This document shows positions 27,332 through 35,853 of a stretch of DNA of 64,000 nt, one piece after another (positions within the stretch are counted from its first letter, which is position 1; each line of letters begins with the position of its first letter). Made by a program: the position numbers and the translations under genes. The notes under the pieces were generated by a model. It saw nothing but the letters and a program-made list of their open reading frames with translations, was not told the origin of the DNA and did not search any database. Location: contig NZ_JAIUDA010000010.1 of the NCBI RefSeq assembly GCF_020179835.1, forward strand, positions 141,096-205,095. Reading direction: 5' to 3'. The DNA comes from Pantoea sp. alder81. Its GTDB lineage: Bacteria > Pseudomonadota > Gammaproteobacteria > Enterobacterales > Enterobacteriaceae.

Positions 27332-27992
27332 TATCCGCGCGCTGGCGTTTGATCTCGACGGCACGCTGGTTGATAGCGCACCGGGTCTGGCGCAGGCGAT
27401 CGATCATGCTTTAGGTGATTTGCAGTTGCCGCCTCCTGGCCTGGCGCTGGCTTCCACCTGGATTGGCAATGGCGCGGACGTGATGATGACGCGCGCGCTG
27501 ACCTGGGCTTTAGGCCGCGAACCGCATGCCGAAGAGCAGCGTGACGCACGTGCGCTGTTTGATAAATACTACGCCGAAACGGTGGAAGCGGGCAGCACGC
27601 TGTTCCCGCAGGTGAAAGAGACGCTGGTTGCTTTGCACGCCAAAGGCCTGCCGATGGCCATCGTCACCAACAAGCCGACGCCGTTTGTTGCGCCACTGCT
27701 GGAATCGCTGGGCATTGCCGATCTCTTCACGCTGATTATCGGCGGTGATGATGTGGTGGTGAAAAAACCGCATCCTGCAGCGATCTTCCTTGTTTTGGGT
27801 CACTTTGGTGTACTGCAAAAAGAATTACTGTTTGTCGGTGATTCTCGCAATGATATTCACGCGGCTCAGGCCGCTGGCGTGCCGAATATCGGCATGACTT
27901 TCGGCTACAACTACGGCGAGCCGATTGCTATCAGCCAACCCGATTTAACTCTCGATACTTTTAGCGAACTTTTGCCCGCTCTCGGGCTGTAA
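27315..27992 (+). CDS. gph: Phosphoglycolate phosphatase
   Basis: Gph is a HAD phosphatase that removes 2-phosphoglycolate. The 225-residue product has motif I AFDLDGTLVDSAPGL, motif II IVTNKPTPFVAPLLE, the motif III Lys in VVVKKPHPAAIF, and motif IV FVGDSRNDIHAA. It is shorter than E. coli Gph (252). It lacks an internal insertion after ALTWA and the E. coli C-terminal tail beyond LLPALGL, but all catalytic motifs are intact. It overlaps rpe by 17 bp and precedes trpS by 15 bp. Confidence 0.95.
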   Translation: MAHFTDIRALAFDLDGTLVDSAPGLAQAIDHALGDLQLPPPGLALASTWIGNGADVMMTRALTWALGREPHAEEQRDARALFDKYYAETVEAGSTLFPQVKETLVALHAKGLPMAIVTNKPTPFVAPLLESLGIADLFTLIIGGDDVVVKKPHPAAIFLVLGHFGVLQKELLFVGDSRNDIHAAQAAGVPNIGMTFGYNYGEPIAISQPDLTLDTFSELLPALGL

Positions 27993-28007
27993 TTATCAGG
28001 ATATAAC

Positions 28008-29012
28008 ATGAGCAAACCCATCGTTTTCAGCGGCGCCCAGCCTTCCGGTGAACTGACCATTGGCAACTACATGGGTGCGCTGCGTCAGTGGGTGCAGATG
28101 CAGGATGATTTCCACTGCATTTACTGCATCGTCGATCTGCACGCCATCACCGTTCGTCAGGATCCTGTTGCACTGCGCAAAGCCACGCTGGATACTCTGG
28201 CGCTGTACCTGGCCTGCGGTATCGATCCCGCGAAAAGCACCATCTTTGTTCAGTCACATGTGCCAGAACACGCGCAGCTGAGCTGGGTGCTGAACTGTTA
28301 CGCCTACTTTGGCGAGCTGAGCCGCATGACGCAGTTCAAAGACAAGTCTGCGCGTTATTCCGAGAACATCACTGCGGGTCTGTTCGATTACCCGGTGCTG
28401 ATGGCAGCCGATATTCTGCTGTATCAGACCAACCAGGTACCGGTGGGCGAAGATCAGAAGCAGCATCTGGAACTGAGCCGTGATATCGCCGGTCGTTTCA
28501 ACGCGCTGTATGGCGATGTGTTCAAAATCCCTGAGCCGTTTATTCCGAAATCAGGCGCACGCGTGATGTCGTTGCTGGAACCGACCAAGAAGATGTCGAA
28601 GTCGGATGACAACCGCAACAACGTGATTGGTCTGCTGGAAGACACTAAAGCGGTGGTGAAGAAGATCAAGCGCGCGGTAACCGATTCCGCCGAGCCGCCA
28701 GTGGTGCGTTACGACGTGAAAGAAAAAGCCGGTGTATCTAACCTGCTGGATATTCTTTCTGGTGTCACCGGTAAGTCAATTCCGCAGCTGGAGCAGGAAT
28801 TCGAAGGCAAGATGTATGGCCACCTGAAGGGCGAAGTGGCGGAAGCGGTTTCCGGCATGCTGACTGAGTTGCAGGAGCGTTATCACCGTTTCCGTAACGA
28901 TGAAGCTTTCCTGAATCAGGTGATGCGTGATGGCGCCACCAAGGCCCGCGCACAGGCGCAAGAAACGCTGAAGAAAGTCTACGAAGCGGTGGGCTTTGTG
29001 GCTCAGCCTTAA
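28008..29012 (+). CDS. trpS: Tryptophanyl-tRNA synthetase
   Basis: TrpS charges tRNA(Trp). The 334-residue class I synthetase (E. coli 334) has the HIGH-type motif TIGNYMGAL preceded by FSGAQPSGE, Trp-site residues around DLHAITVRQ and MAADILLYQ, and the KMSKS motif in PTKKMSKSDDN. It is the last gene of the series from aroK and is followed by an intrinsic terminator. Confidence 0.98.
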   Translation: MSKPIVFSGAQPSGELTIGNYMGALRQWVQMQDDFHCIYCIVDLHAITVRQDPVALRKATLDTLALYLACGIDPAKSTIFVQSHVPEHAQLSWVLNCYAYFGELSRMTQFKDKSARYSENITAGLFDYPVLMAADILLYQTNQVPVGEDQKQHLELSRDIAGRFNALYGDVFKIPEPFIPKSGARVMSLLEPTKKMSKSDDNRNNVIGLLEDTKAVVKKIKRAVTDSAEPPVVRYDVKEKAGVSNLLDILSGVTGKSIPQLEQEFEGKMYGHLKGEVAEAVSGMLTELQERYHRFRNDEAFLNQVMRDGATKARAQAQETLKKVYEAVGFVAQP

Positions 29013-29035
29013 TCAGCTAACTGCGTGAACTAAGA

Positions 29036-29067
29036 ACGGCGAGTTGTCATGACTCGCCGTTTTTTTA
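29036..29067 (+). terminator. Intrinsic terminator of trpS
   Basis: A 9-bp stem ACGGCGAGT/ACTCGCCGT (29036-29044 and 29052-29060) is followed by a run of seven T. It lies 24 bp after the trpS stop and before the convergent cysG stop. Confidence 0.9.
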
Positions 29068-29070
29068 TGT

Positions 29071-30435
29071 TTAAAACCAGCGTAACTGGCGACGCAGGCT
29101 CACCACATGGCCAACGATAATCAACGCCGGGCTGGCAAACTGCTGCGCCAGGGTGCTGAGTTCGGCTAACGTCGCGGTATCCACCCGTTGCTCTGACGTC
29201 GTGCCATTCTGCACGATGGCGACCGGCATCGCGGCATCCATCCCGTGCTGCAACAGCTGGCGCTGAATCTCTGGCGCCTGATTCAAGCCCATATAGAACA
29301 CCAGCGTTTGCTGTTCTGCTGCCAGCTTACTCCACTCAATCTCACCCTGCTGTTGCAGATGACCGGTGACAAAGCGCACGCTCTGTGCGTGATCGCGGTG
29401 CGTCAGCGGAATGCCGCTGTATGCGGCACAGCCGGAGGCGGCGGTAATACCCGGCACCACGCTGAACGGAATGTTGTGCTGTGCCAGTACTTCCAGTTCC
29501 TCACCCCCGCGACCGAAAATAAAGGGATCGCCGCCTTTCAGACGCACTACACGTTTACCGCTCTGCGCTTGTTCCAGCAGCAGCTGATTGATTTGCGACT
29601 GCGGCACACAGTGATGTCCGGCCTGTTTACCGACGAAGATGCGTTCAGCATCGCGCCGCACCAGGTTGAGAATCGGTTCAGATACCAGACGGTCATAAAC
29701 AACCACATCGGCCTGCTGGATGCACTGTAAGCCTTTAAGCGTCAATAATCCGGCATCGCCTGGACCCGCGCCCACCAGCACCACTTCACCTTGTTGAGAC
29801 CGCGGCGCGTCGAACAGCGTATCAACGATATGATCGGCGCGCGGCTGATCACCATTGGCCAGCGTTTGCGCCAGACGATCGCTGGCAAAGAAGCGTTCCC
29901 AGAATGCCCGGCGCTGTCCCATGCTCGCAAATGTCTGCTTTACCCGGCCGCGTAGTGACCCGGCGAGTGAGACCAGTTGGCCTAAATGTTGCGGCAGCAT
30001 CGCCTCCAGCTTTTCACGCATCAGGCGAGCCAGCACCGGCGCGCGTCCGCCGGATGACACGGCAATCATCAGCGGGGAGCGATCGACAATCGACGGCATG
30101 ATGGCGGTGGCCTCCTGCGGTGCATCCACCAGATTACAGAAGATGCGGCGCAGTTCGGCAGCATCGCCCACCTGTTGATTCACGGCGTCATCGTCGGTGG
30201 CGGCAATCACCAGCCAGCACTCATCCAGCCACTGCTCTTCAAAGCTGCCGGGGAGTAAATGTAACTTTCCCTGTTCAGCCCACTGTTGAAATACAGGGGA
30301 AAAATCCAGTGCGCCGACGTGCAGATCGGCTCCGGCATCCAGCAGCAGGCGCGCTTTGCGTTCTGCCACATCACCGCCGCCGACCAGTAAACAACGTTTG
30401 CCCTGCAGGCGGCAAAACAGCGGAAAATAGTCCAT
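29071..30435 (-). CDS. cysG: Siroheme synthase CysG
   Basis: CysG makes siroheme from uroporphyrinogen III by methylation, dehydrogenation and ferrochelation; siroheme is the cofactor of NirB and sulfite reductase. The 454 residues contain the N-terminal dehydrogenase/ferrochelatase module (CLLVGGGDVAERKARLLL, IAATDDDAVN, VSSGGRAPVLARLMREK) and the C-terminal SAM methyltransferase (VGAGPGDAGLLTLKG, VVYDRLVS, RLKGGDPFIFGRGGEE, VVPGITAASGCAAYSGIPLTHR). It is the last gene of the nir-cysG group, separated from nirC by a terminator-like hairpin. Confidence 0.98.
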   Translation of the reverse strand: MDYFPLFCRLQGKRCLLVGGGDVAERKARLLLDAGADLHVGALDFSPVFQQWAEQGKLHLLPGSFEEQWLDECWLVIAATDDDAVNQQVGDAAELRRIFCNLVDAPQEATAIMPSIVDRSPLMIAVSSGGRAPVLARLMREKLEAMLPQHLGQLVSLAGSLRGRVKQTFASMGQRRAFWERFFASDRLAQTLANGDQPRADHIVDTLFDAPRSQQGEVVLVGAGPGDAGLLTLKGLQCIQQADVVVYDRLVSEPILNLVRRDAERIFVGKQAGHHCVPQSQINQLLLEQAQSGKRVVRLKGGDPFIFGRGGEELEVLAQHNIPFSVVPGITAASGCAAYSGIPLTHRDHAQSVRFVTGHLQQQGEIEWSKLAAEQQTLVFYMGLNQAPEIQRQLLQHGMDAAMPVAIVQNGTTSEQRVDTATLAELSTLAQQFASPALIIVGHVVSLRRQLRWF

Positions 30436-30446
30436 CGCTCATCCTC

Positions 30447-30471
30447 AAAAAAGCCCGCAATGTGCGGGCTT
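30447..30471 (-). terminator. Intrinsic terminator between nirC and cysG
   Basis: On the minus strand the stem AAGCCCGCA/TGCGGGCTT (loop CAT) is followed by a T-run. It lies 8 bp after the nirC stop and 12 bp before the cysG start, so it may reduce read-through into cysG. Confidence 0.75.
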
Positions 30472-30478
30472 AGAAACG

Positions 30479-31282
30479 TTAAACCGATTTAAGCGCAGTG
30501 GCTTGTGGCGCCACTTGCGGTCGTTGTGCCTGTGGTGTGGCGTACCAGTATCCGAGGCCCATCAATATCATCCCAGAGAACATGTTACCCAGCGTCACCC
30601 ACAGCAGATTATGACCGATGCCGCTTAAGGTCAGATCGGCATTATGCTGACCAAACCACGACAGTGCAAAGACCGTCATGTTCGCCACGGAGTGTTCGTA
30701 GCCTGAAGCGATAAAGGCCAGCAGGCACCACCAGATGGCAAGGAATTTCGCCGTGCCTTCGGTGCGCACCGCCATCCAGATCGCCAGACATACCAGCCAG
30801 TTACACAGTGCGCCCTTGAAGAACAGCGCCATGGCGGGCTGCGTAGTTTTCGCCAGCGCTGCGCTATGAATCAAGGCGCTGGCATTGGGCAGCATCGCAC
30901 CTGCTGCATAGTAGTAGAGCAGGGCGACAAACACCGAGCCAATCAGGTTGCCCAGCCAGGTTTGCGGCAGCACGCACCACATCTGACCCTGGCTGATGGT
31001 GCCAGCTTTGACGCCGACGGTGAGGAACATCGTATGGCCGGTAAACAGCTCCGACCCGGCAATGATCACCAGCGTCAGGGCGATACCAAAGGTTGCGCCC
31101 ATAATCAGCGGACGCCAGGCAGGATCGGCCAGGTTGCCGAGGGTGAAAATCAGAATGATGGCGAGGCCAACGTAAGCGCCCGCCATCGCCGAGCTAATCC
31201 AGAAGGCCAGCGGGCTGTGCTGCGCCGTTCGCACAATGCGTGCTGCGTTGTTGGCGCAGGTGTTCAGGGTGTCAGTAAACAT
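30479..31282 (-). CDS. nirC: Nitrite transporter NirC (FNT family)
   Basis: NirC is an inner-membrane nitrite channel of the formate/nitrite transporter family that supplies cytoplasmic NirBD. The 267 residues (E. coli 268) show about six membrane segments. FNT signatures include SPLAFWISSAMAGAYVGLA near the N-terminus, AGSELFTGHTMFL, the loop WLGNLIGS, and GYEHSVANM in the fifth segment region. It follows nirD by 30 bp in the same direction. Confidence 0.97.
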   Translation of the reverse strand: MFTDTLNTCANNAARIVRTAQHSPLAFWISSAMAGAYVGLAIILIFTLGNLADPAWRPLIMGATFGIALTLVIIAGSELFTGHTMFLTVGVKAGTISQGQMWCVLPQTWLGNLIGSVFVALLYYYAAGAMLPNASALIHSAALAKTTQPAMALFFKGALCNWLVCLAIWMAVRTEGTAKFLAIWWCLLAFIASGYEHSVANMTVFALSWFGQHNADLTLSGIGHNLLWVTLGNMFSGMILMGLGYWYATPQAQRPQVAPQATALKSV

Positions 31283-31312
31283 AGTGACGTCTCATAAAGT
31301 GAAGGCATTCTG

Positions 31313-31639
31313 TCAGGCGCACACTTCGACCAGGCCCGCAGTGACGCGCACCGGATAGCTCGCCACCGATCGGGATGCATCTTCGAGGCAGACGCCATCG
31401 CTCAAGCGGAAGCGTTGTTTTTTCAGCGGGCTGGCGACCCATAGCGTGTGCTGGTGCTCTGCAATCAGGCCACGTGACAGCACGCTGGCCTCGGCGAAAG
31501 GATCGATGTTGTTGAGTGCATACAGTTGCTCATCGTCTCGTGGACGGAAGATGGCAATCTGTTGACCTTTCACCAGCGCGCAGACGCCGGTGGCAGGCAG
31601 GATTTGCTCGAGTTCACATACTGAGTGCCACTGGCTCAT
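31313..31639 (-). CDS. nirD: Nitrite reductase small subunit NirD
   Basis: NirD is the small subunit of cytoplasmic NADH-dependent nitrite reductase. The 108-residue product has a Rieske-like fold (VCALVKGQQIAIFRP, YALNNIDPFAEASVLSRGLI, WVASPLKKQRFRLSDGVC) but lacks the Cys/His cluster ligands, as is usual for enterobacterial NirD. Its start overlaps the nirB stop by 4 bp. Confidence 0.96.
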   Translation of the reverse strand: MSQWHSVCELEQILPATGVCALVKGQQIAIFRPRDDEQLYALNNIDPFAEASVLSRGLIAEHQHTLWVASPLKKQRFRLSDGVCLEDASRSVASYPVRVTAGLVEVCA

Positions 31640-34176
31640 GCGTCGATCTCCTCAATCTGGGTGACCGCAATACGCTCGGCAGGGCGTGCCGGACGATGCT
31701 GATCGCGCTGGTTAATGTGCTGCACCAGCGGGTCGCGCTGATCGCTATTGATAAAGGTGCTGAAGTGGATTTGCTGCTGCGGATCCTTGACGGTTGCGGC
31801 CCATTCACATTCGACTTTGCCGCGCAGGCGCGTCATCTCACTCTCCAGCTGCGCGTTGAGGCTGAGTTTGTCGTCAACAATCACGCTGCGCAGATAGTCG
31901 ATACCGCCTTCCATGCTTTCCAGCCACAGCGAGGTGCGCTGCACGCGATCGCCGGTGCGGATATAGAACATCATGAAACGATCGAGGTAGGTGAGCAGGG
32001 TATCGCGATCCAGATCCGCCGCCAGCAGATCGGCGTGACGCGGTTTCATGCCGCCGTTGCCACACACATACAGGTTCCAGCCTTTCTCCGTGGCGATGAT
32101 GCCGACGTCTTTACCCTGCGCTTCCGCGCATTCGCGGGTGCAGCCTGAGACACCAAACTTCATTTTGTGTGGTGTGCGGATGCCTTTGTAACGATTCTCC
32201 AGCTCAATGCCGAAGCCCAGACTGTCGCCCACACCGAAACGGCACCAGCTGCTGCCAACGCAGGTTTTCGCCATGCGCAGCGCTTTGGCATACGCCTGAC
32301 CGGTTTCAAACCCGGCATCAATCAGCAGGGACCAGATGGCGGGCAGATCGTCGCGCTGGGCACCAAACAGGCCAATGCGCTGTGAACCGGTGATTTTTGT
32401 GTAGAGATTGTACTGACGGGCCACGGCACCGATGGCCATTAAACCTTCAGGTGTGATTTCACCGCCGGGTGAGCGCGGGATCACCGAGTAGGTGCCATCT
32501 TTCTGGATATTGCCGAGGAACAGGTCATTGCTGTCTTGTAGCGGTGCCAGCTGAGGCTTGAGCACATAGTCGTTCCAGCAGGAGGCCAGCAGCGACGCCA
32601 CAGTGGGTTTACACACCTCACAGCCATAACCCTGACCGTATTTCGCCAGCAACGCATCGAAGGATGCGATCTCTTCGACGCGAATCAGGTGATACAGCTC
32701 CTGGCGTGAGTAGGGGAAGTGCTCGCACAGGTGATTGTTGACTTCGATGCCCTGACGGCTCAGCTCCGCGTTGAGCACCTGGGTGATCAGTGGAATACAA
32801 CCGCCGCAGCCAGTGCCGGCGCGGGTTTCGCTTTTTAGCATCGCCACGGTGTGGCAACCACCTTGCACCGCCTTGACGATATCGCCTTTGCTGACATCGA
32901 AGCAGGAGCAGATTTGCGCGCTATCCGGCAGGGAATCGACGCCTAATACCGGCTTCTCACCGCTGCCTGCAGGCAGAATCAAACCTTCGGGATTCTCAGG
33001 CAGCGCGATGTTATTCAGTGCCAGCTGCAGCAGATTGCCGTAATCGCTGGTGTCACCCACCAACACCGCGCCAAGCAGTGTGCGATTGTCTTCACTGACA
33101 ATCAGGCGCTTGTAGATGTGTTTCTGTTCATCGAGCCACATATAGCTACGCGCACCTGGCGTGCGGCCATGCGCATCGCCAATGCCGCCGACATCCACGC
33201 CCAGCAGCTTGAGTTTGGCGCTCATATCGGCGCCAGAGAAGACATTCTCACGTCCCAGCAACACATCGCTGGCGACCTGTGCCATTTTGTAGCCGGGTGC
33301 CACCAGGCCGAAAAGACGGTTCTGCCAGGCGGCACACTCACCAATCGCATAAATCGCGGTATCACTGGTTTGGCAGCGATCGTCAATGGCGATACCACCG
33401 CGCTGGCCGAGATCCAGCCCGCACTGTTTCGCCAGTTTGTCTTGTGGGCGAATGCCGGTGGAGAACACAATGAAATCGACATCCAGCGCGCTGCCATCCG
33501 CAAATTCCAGCGTCTTACCGCCTTTGGCGTGATGCACAATTTGTTGAGTGTTTTTGCCAGTGTGCACTTGCACACCCATCTGCTCGATTTTGCGGCGTAG
33601 CTGTTCGCCGCCTTGCACATCCAATTGCTCGGCCATTAACCCCGGCGCAAACTCAATAACATGGGTTTCGATGCCGAGATTTTTTAGTGCTCCTGCGGCT
33701 TCCAGGCCGAGTAATCCACCCCCAATCACCGCACCACGTTTAGTGCGGCGCGCACAGGCTTCAATGGCGTTGAGATCTTCGATGGTGCGGTAGACAAAAC
33801 AGTCGCTACCCTCTGAGCCTTTGATCGGCGGTATCCACGGATAAGAGCCGGTGGCGAATATCAGCGTGTCGTAATGCACCGCGCGACCGGTATTGGAGTG
33901 AATCAGTTTTTCGTCGCGGTTGATGGTAATGGCCCGTTCACCGATCAGCAGGTTGACCTGATGTTTTTCATAATAGCCGGGGCGAACCAGCGACAGCTCT
34001 TCAGCGGTGTGATGGGAGAAATAGGCGGAAAGGTGGACGCGGTCATAGGCGACGCGCGGTTCTTCACAAAAGACGGTAATAGCGAATTGGCCGGGCTCGG
34101 CTTTGTCGATCAGTTCTTCTATAAAGCGGTGGCCCACCATGCCGTTGCCAATAATCACGACACTGTGCTTGCTCAT
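31636..34176 (-). CDS. nirB: Nitrite reductase large subunit NirB
   Basis: NirB reduces nitrite to ammonium with NADH, using FAD, [4Fe-4S] and siroheme. The 846 residues begin with an FAD/NAD oxidoreductase module (VVIIGNGMVGHRF, AVIGGGLLGLEAAG), then BFD-type [2Fe-2S] modules with the Cys pairs CSCFD...GTGCGGCIP. The C-terminal siroheme/iron-sulfur domain carries KFGVSGCTRECAEAQGKDVG and YVCGNGG. The start at 34176 begins MSKHSVVIIGNG as in E. coli (847 residues); 26 upstream in-frame codons would cover the predicted transcription start. The promoter has recognisable FNR and NarL/NarP sites. Confidence 0.97.
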   Translation of the reverse strand: MSKHSVVIIGNGMVGHRFIEELIDKAEPGQFAITVFCEEPRVAYDRVHLSAYFSHHTAEELSLVRPGYYEKHQVNLLIGERAITINRDEKLIHSNTGRAVHYDTLIFATGSYPWIPPIKGSEGSDCFVYRTIEDLNAIEACARRTKRGAVIGGGLLGLEAAGALKNLGIETHVIEFAPGLMAEQLDVQGGEQLRRKIEQMGVQVHTGKNTQQIVHHAKGGKTLEFADGSALDVDFIVFSTGIRPQDKLAKQCGLDLGQRGGIAIDDRCQTSDTAIYAIGECAAWQNRLFGLVAPGYKMAQVASDVLLGRENVFSGADMSAKLKLLGVDVGGIGDAHGRTPGARSYMWLDEQKHIYKRLIVSEDNRTLLGAVLVGDTSDYGNLLQLALNNIALPENPEGLILPAGSGEKPVLGVDSLPDSAQICSCFDVSKGDIVKAVQGGCHTVAMLKSETRAGTGCGGCIPLITQVLNAELSRQGIEVNNHLCEHFPYSRQELYHLIRVEEIASFDALLAKYGQGYGCEVCKPTVASLLASCWNDYVLKPQLAPLQDSNDLFLGNIQKDGTYSVIPRSPGGEITPEGLMAIGAVARQYNLYTKITGSQRIGLFGAQRDDLPAIWSLLIDAGFETGQAYAKALRMAKTCVGSSWCRFGVGDSLGFGIELENRYKGIRTPHKMKFGVSGCTRECAEAQGKDVGIIATEKGWNLYVCGNGGMKPRHADLLAADLDRDTLLTYLDRFMMFYIRTGDRVQRTSLWLESMEGGIDYLRSVIVDDKLSLNAQLESEMTRLRGKVECEWAATVKDPQQQIHFSTFINSDQRDPLVQHINQRDQHRPARPAERIAVTQIEEIDA

Positions 34177-34207
34177 GCTTGCCTCAAAAATTGCGGTATC
34201 TGCGCTT

Positions 34208-34277
34208 ACGATAGCGCGCTGCATCAGGCGCTTATTGATGCACATCAAGCGCACCGCTATATACCCATTTCGAGGTA
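34208..34277 (-). promoter_or_regulatory. Anaerobic nirB promoter with FNR and NarL/NarP sites
   Basis: The perfect FNR box TTGATGCACATCAA is at 34235-34248 and a 7-2-7 NarL/NarP site TACCCAT-TT-CGAGGTA is at 34262-34277. Their centres are 28 bp apart, which equals the -41.5/-69.5 arrangement known for E. coli nirB. That geometry puts +1 near 34200 and a -10 TATCGT at 34213-34208. Confidence 0.85.
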
Positions 34278-34474
34278 TGTAATTGATTTCGAAAGAAATT
34301 GATAAGTGGCTTATTTGGTTGGATATTGTGCTGCGTCGGTCGCCATCAGTGCTGCACCAGCAAACTGAGCAGAGGACGTTTTCGGATGGTGATTTTGGCA
34401 GTCCAAAAACCTATGAGGCTGACGGACGGATTTTCGTGCTAGCTTAACTTGTTGCTTTGAAACAGGAGGAAGGC

Positions 34475-35758
34475 ATGGCGAACCGGTCACTGAAGTGGAT
34501 TAACAACCTGCGTCTGGCGGGCCAGCAGGGTCTGTGGCAGATGGAAATCAACGGCGGCAAAATAACGGCATTACGCCTCCAGCCACCGCAAATCACGCAG
34601 CAGGATGATGCGCTGGATGCCGAAGGCGGACTGGCAAGTTCCCCATTTATCGAACCACACATCCATCTCGACACCACCCAAACCGCCGGGCAGCCCGCCT
34701 GGAATCAATCCGGCACGCTATTTGAAGGTATTGAACGCTGGGCCGAACGCAAAGCGCTGCTCAGTCACGAAGATGTGAAGCAACGCGCACAGCAGACGCT
34801 GAAGTGGCAAATTGCCAACGGCATTCAGCATGTGCGCACTCACGTTGATGTGTCCGATCCCACACTGACCGCGTTAAAAGCGATGCTGGAAGTGAAAGCG
34901 GAAATGGCGCCATGGATCGATATCCAAATCGTGGCGTTTCCGCAAGAGGGGATTCTCTCCTATCCCAACGGTGAAGCCCTGCTGGAAGAGGCGTTGCGAC
35001 TCGGCGCAGATGTGGTAGGCGCCATTCCGCATTTTGAGTTCACGCGCGAGTACGGTGTGGAATCGCTGCACAAAACCTTCGCGCTCGCCAACCGCTATGA
35101 CCGCATGGTGGATGTGCACTGTGATGAGATCGATGATGAGCAGTCGCGCTTTGTCGAAACCGTGGCGGCACTGGCACATCGTGATGGCAATGGTGAACGT
35201 GTGACTGCCAGCCACACCACGGCGATGCATTCCTACAACAATGCCTACACCTCGCGCTTATTCCGCTTGCTGAAGCTGTCGAAGATTAATTTTGTCGCCA
35301 ATCCGCTGGTGAATATTCATCTGCAGGGACGTTTTGACAGCTATCCCAAACGTCGCGGTATCACGCGGGTAAAGGAGTTGCTGGAAGCCGATATTAACGT
35401 CTGCTTTGGCCATGATGATGTGTTTGATCCCTGGTATCCGCTGGGTACGGCCAGCATGCTGCAAGTGCTGCATATGGGATTACATGTTTGCCAGTTGATG
35501 GGCTACGAGCAGATCGACAACGGCCTGAGCCTGATCACCACCAACAGCGCGAAAACCATGCAATTGAGGGATTACGGCCTGGCGGTGGGTGACCATGCTA
35601 GTCTGATCATTCTGCCAGCTGAGAGCGGCTTTGATGCGGTGCGCAGACAAGTGCCCGTGCGCTATTCGATCCGTCAGGGAAGTGTGGTGGCGGCAACGCA
35701 GCCCGCGAGCAGCGAAATCTATTTAGGTGAGACGGAAGCAGTGACGTTCCGGCGATAA
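34475..35758 (+). CDS. codA: Cytosine deaminase CodA
   Basis: CodA deaminates cytosine to uracil, allowing pyrimidine and nitrogen salvage. The 427 residues equal the E. coli length and the sequence is very similar throughout. Metal and catalytic motifs are visible: His62/His64 in EPHIHLDTTQTAGQP, DVHCDEIDDEQ, ASHTTAMHSY, and the late Asp in FGHDDVFDPWYPLG. The start at 34475 has AGGAGGAAG just upstream. Unlike E. coli codBA, no permease gene is adjacent. I see no PurR-type box in the 298 bp upstream. Confidence 0.97.
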   Translation: MANRSLKWINNLRLAGQQGLWQMEINGGKITALRLQPPQITQQDDALDAEGGLASSPFIEPHIHLDTTQTAGQPAWNQSGTLFEGIERWAERKALLSHEDVKQRAQQTLKWQIANGIQHVRTHVDVSDPTLTALKAMLEVKAEMAPWIDIQIVAFPQEGILSYPNGEALLEEALRLGADVVGAIPHFEFTREYGVESLHKTFALANRYDRMVDVHCDEIDDEQSRFVETVAALAHRDGNGERVTASHTTAMHSYNNAYTSRLFRLLKLSKINFVANPLVNIHLQGRFDSYPKRRGITRVKELLEADINVCFGHDDVFDPWYPLGTASMLQVLHMGLHVCQLMGYEQIDNGLSLITTNSAKTMQLRDYGLAVGDHASLIILPAESGFDAVRRQVPVRYSIRQGSVVAATQPASSEIYLGETEAVTFRR

Positions 35759-35765
35759 TCGCTGC

Positions 35766-35798
35766 AAAAAAAGAGTGCGCATCACTGCGCACTCTCTT
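35766..35798. terminator. Terminator between codA and tsgA
   Basis: The stem AGAGTGCGC/GCGCACTCT (35772-35780 and 35787-35795) is preceded by a run of seven A, giving a T-run on the minus strand for tsgA. For codA the following T content is modest. Confidence 0.8.
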
Positions 35799-35853
35799 AA
35801 TACTGCACCAGGCAACAAAGGCGAACCTTTAGTACGCCCCTGCATATCACTCG

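Noticed and set aside
31516..32148. 210-codon open frame antisense to nirD/nirB
   Set aside because: Both opposing genes are certain by motifs; this frame has none.
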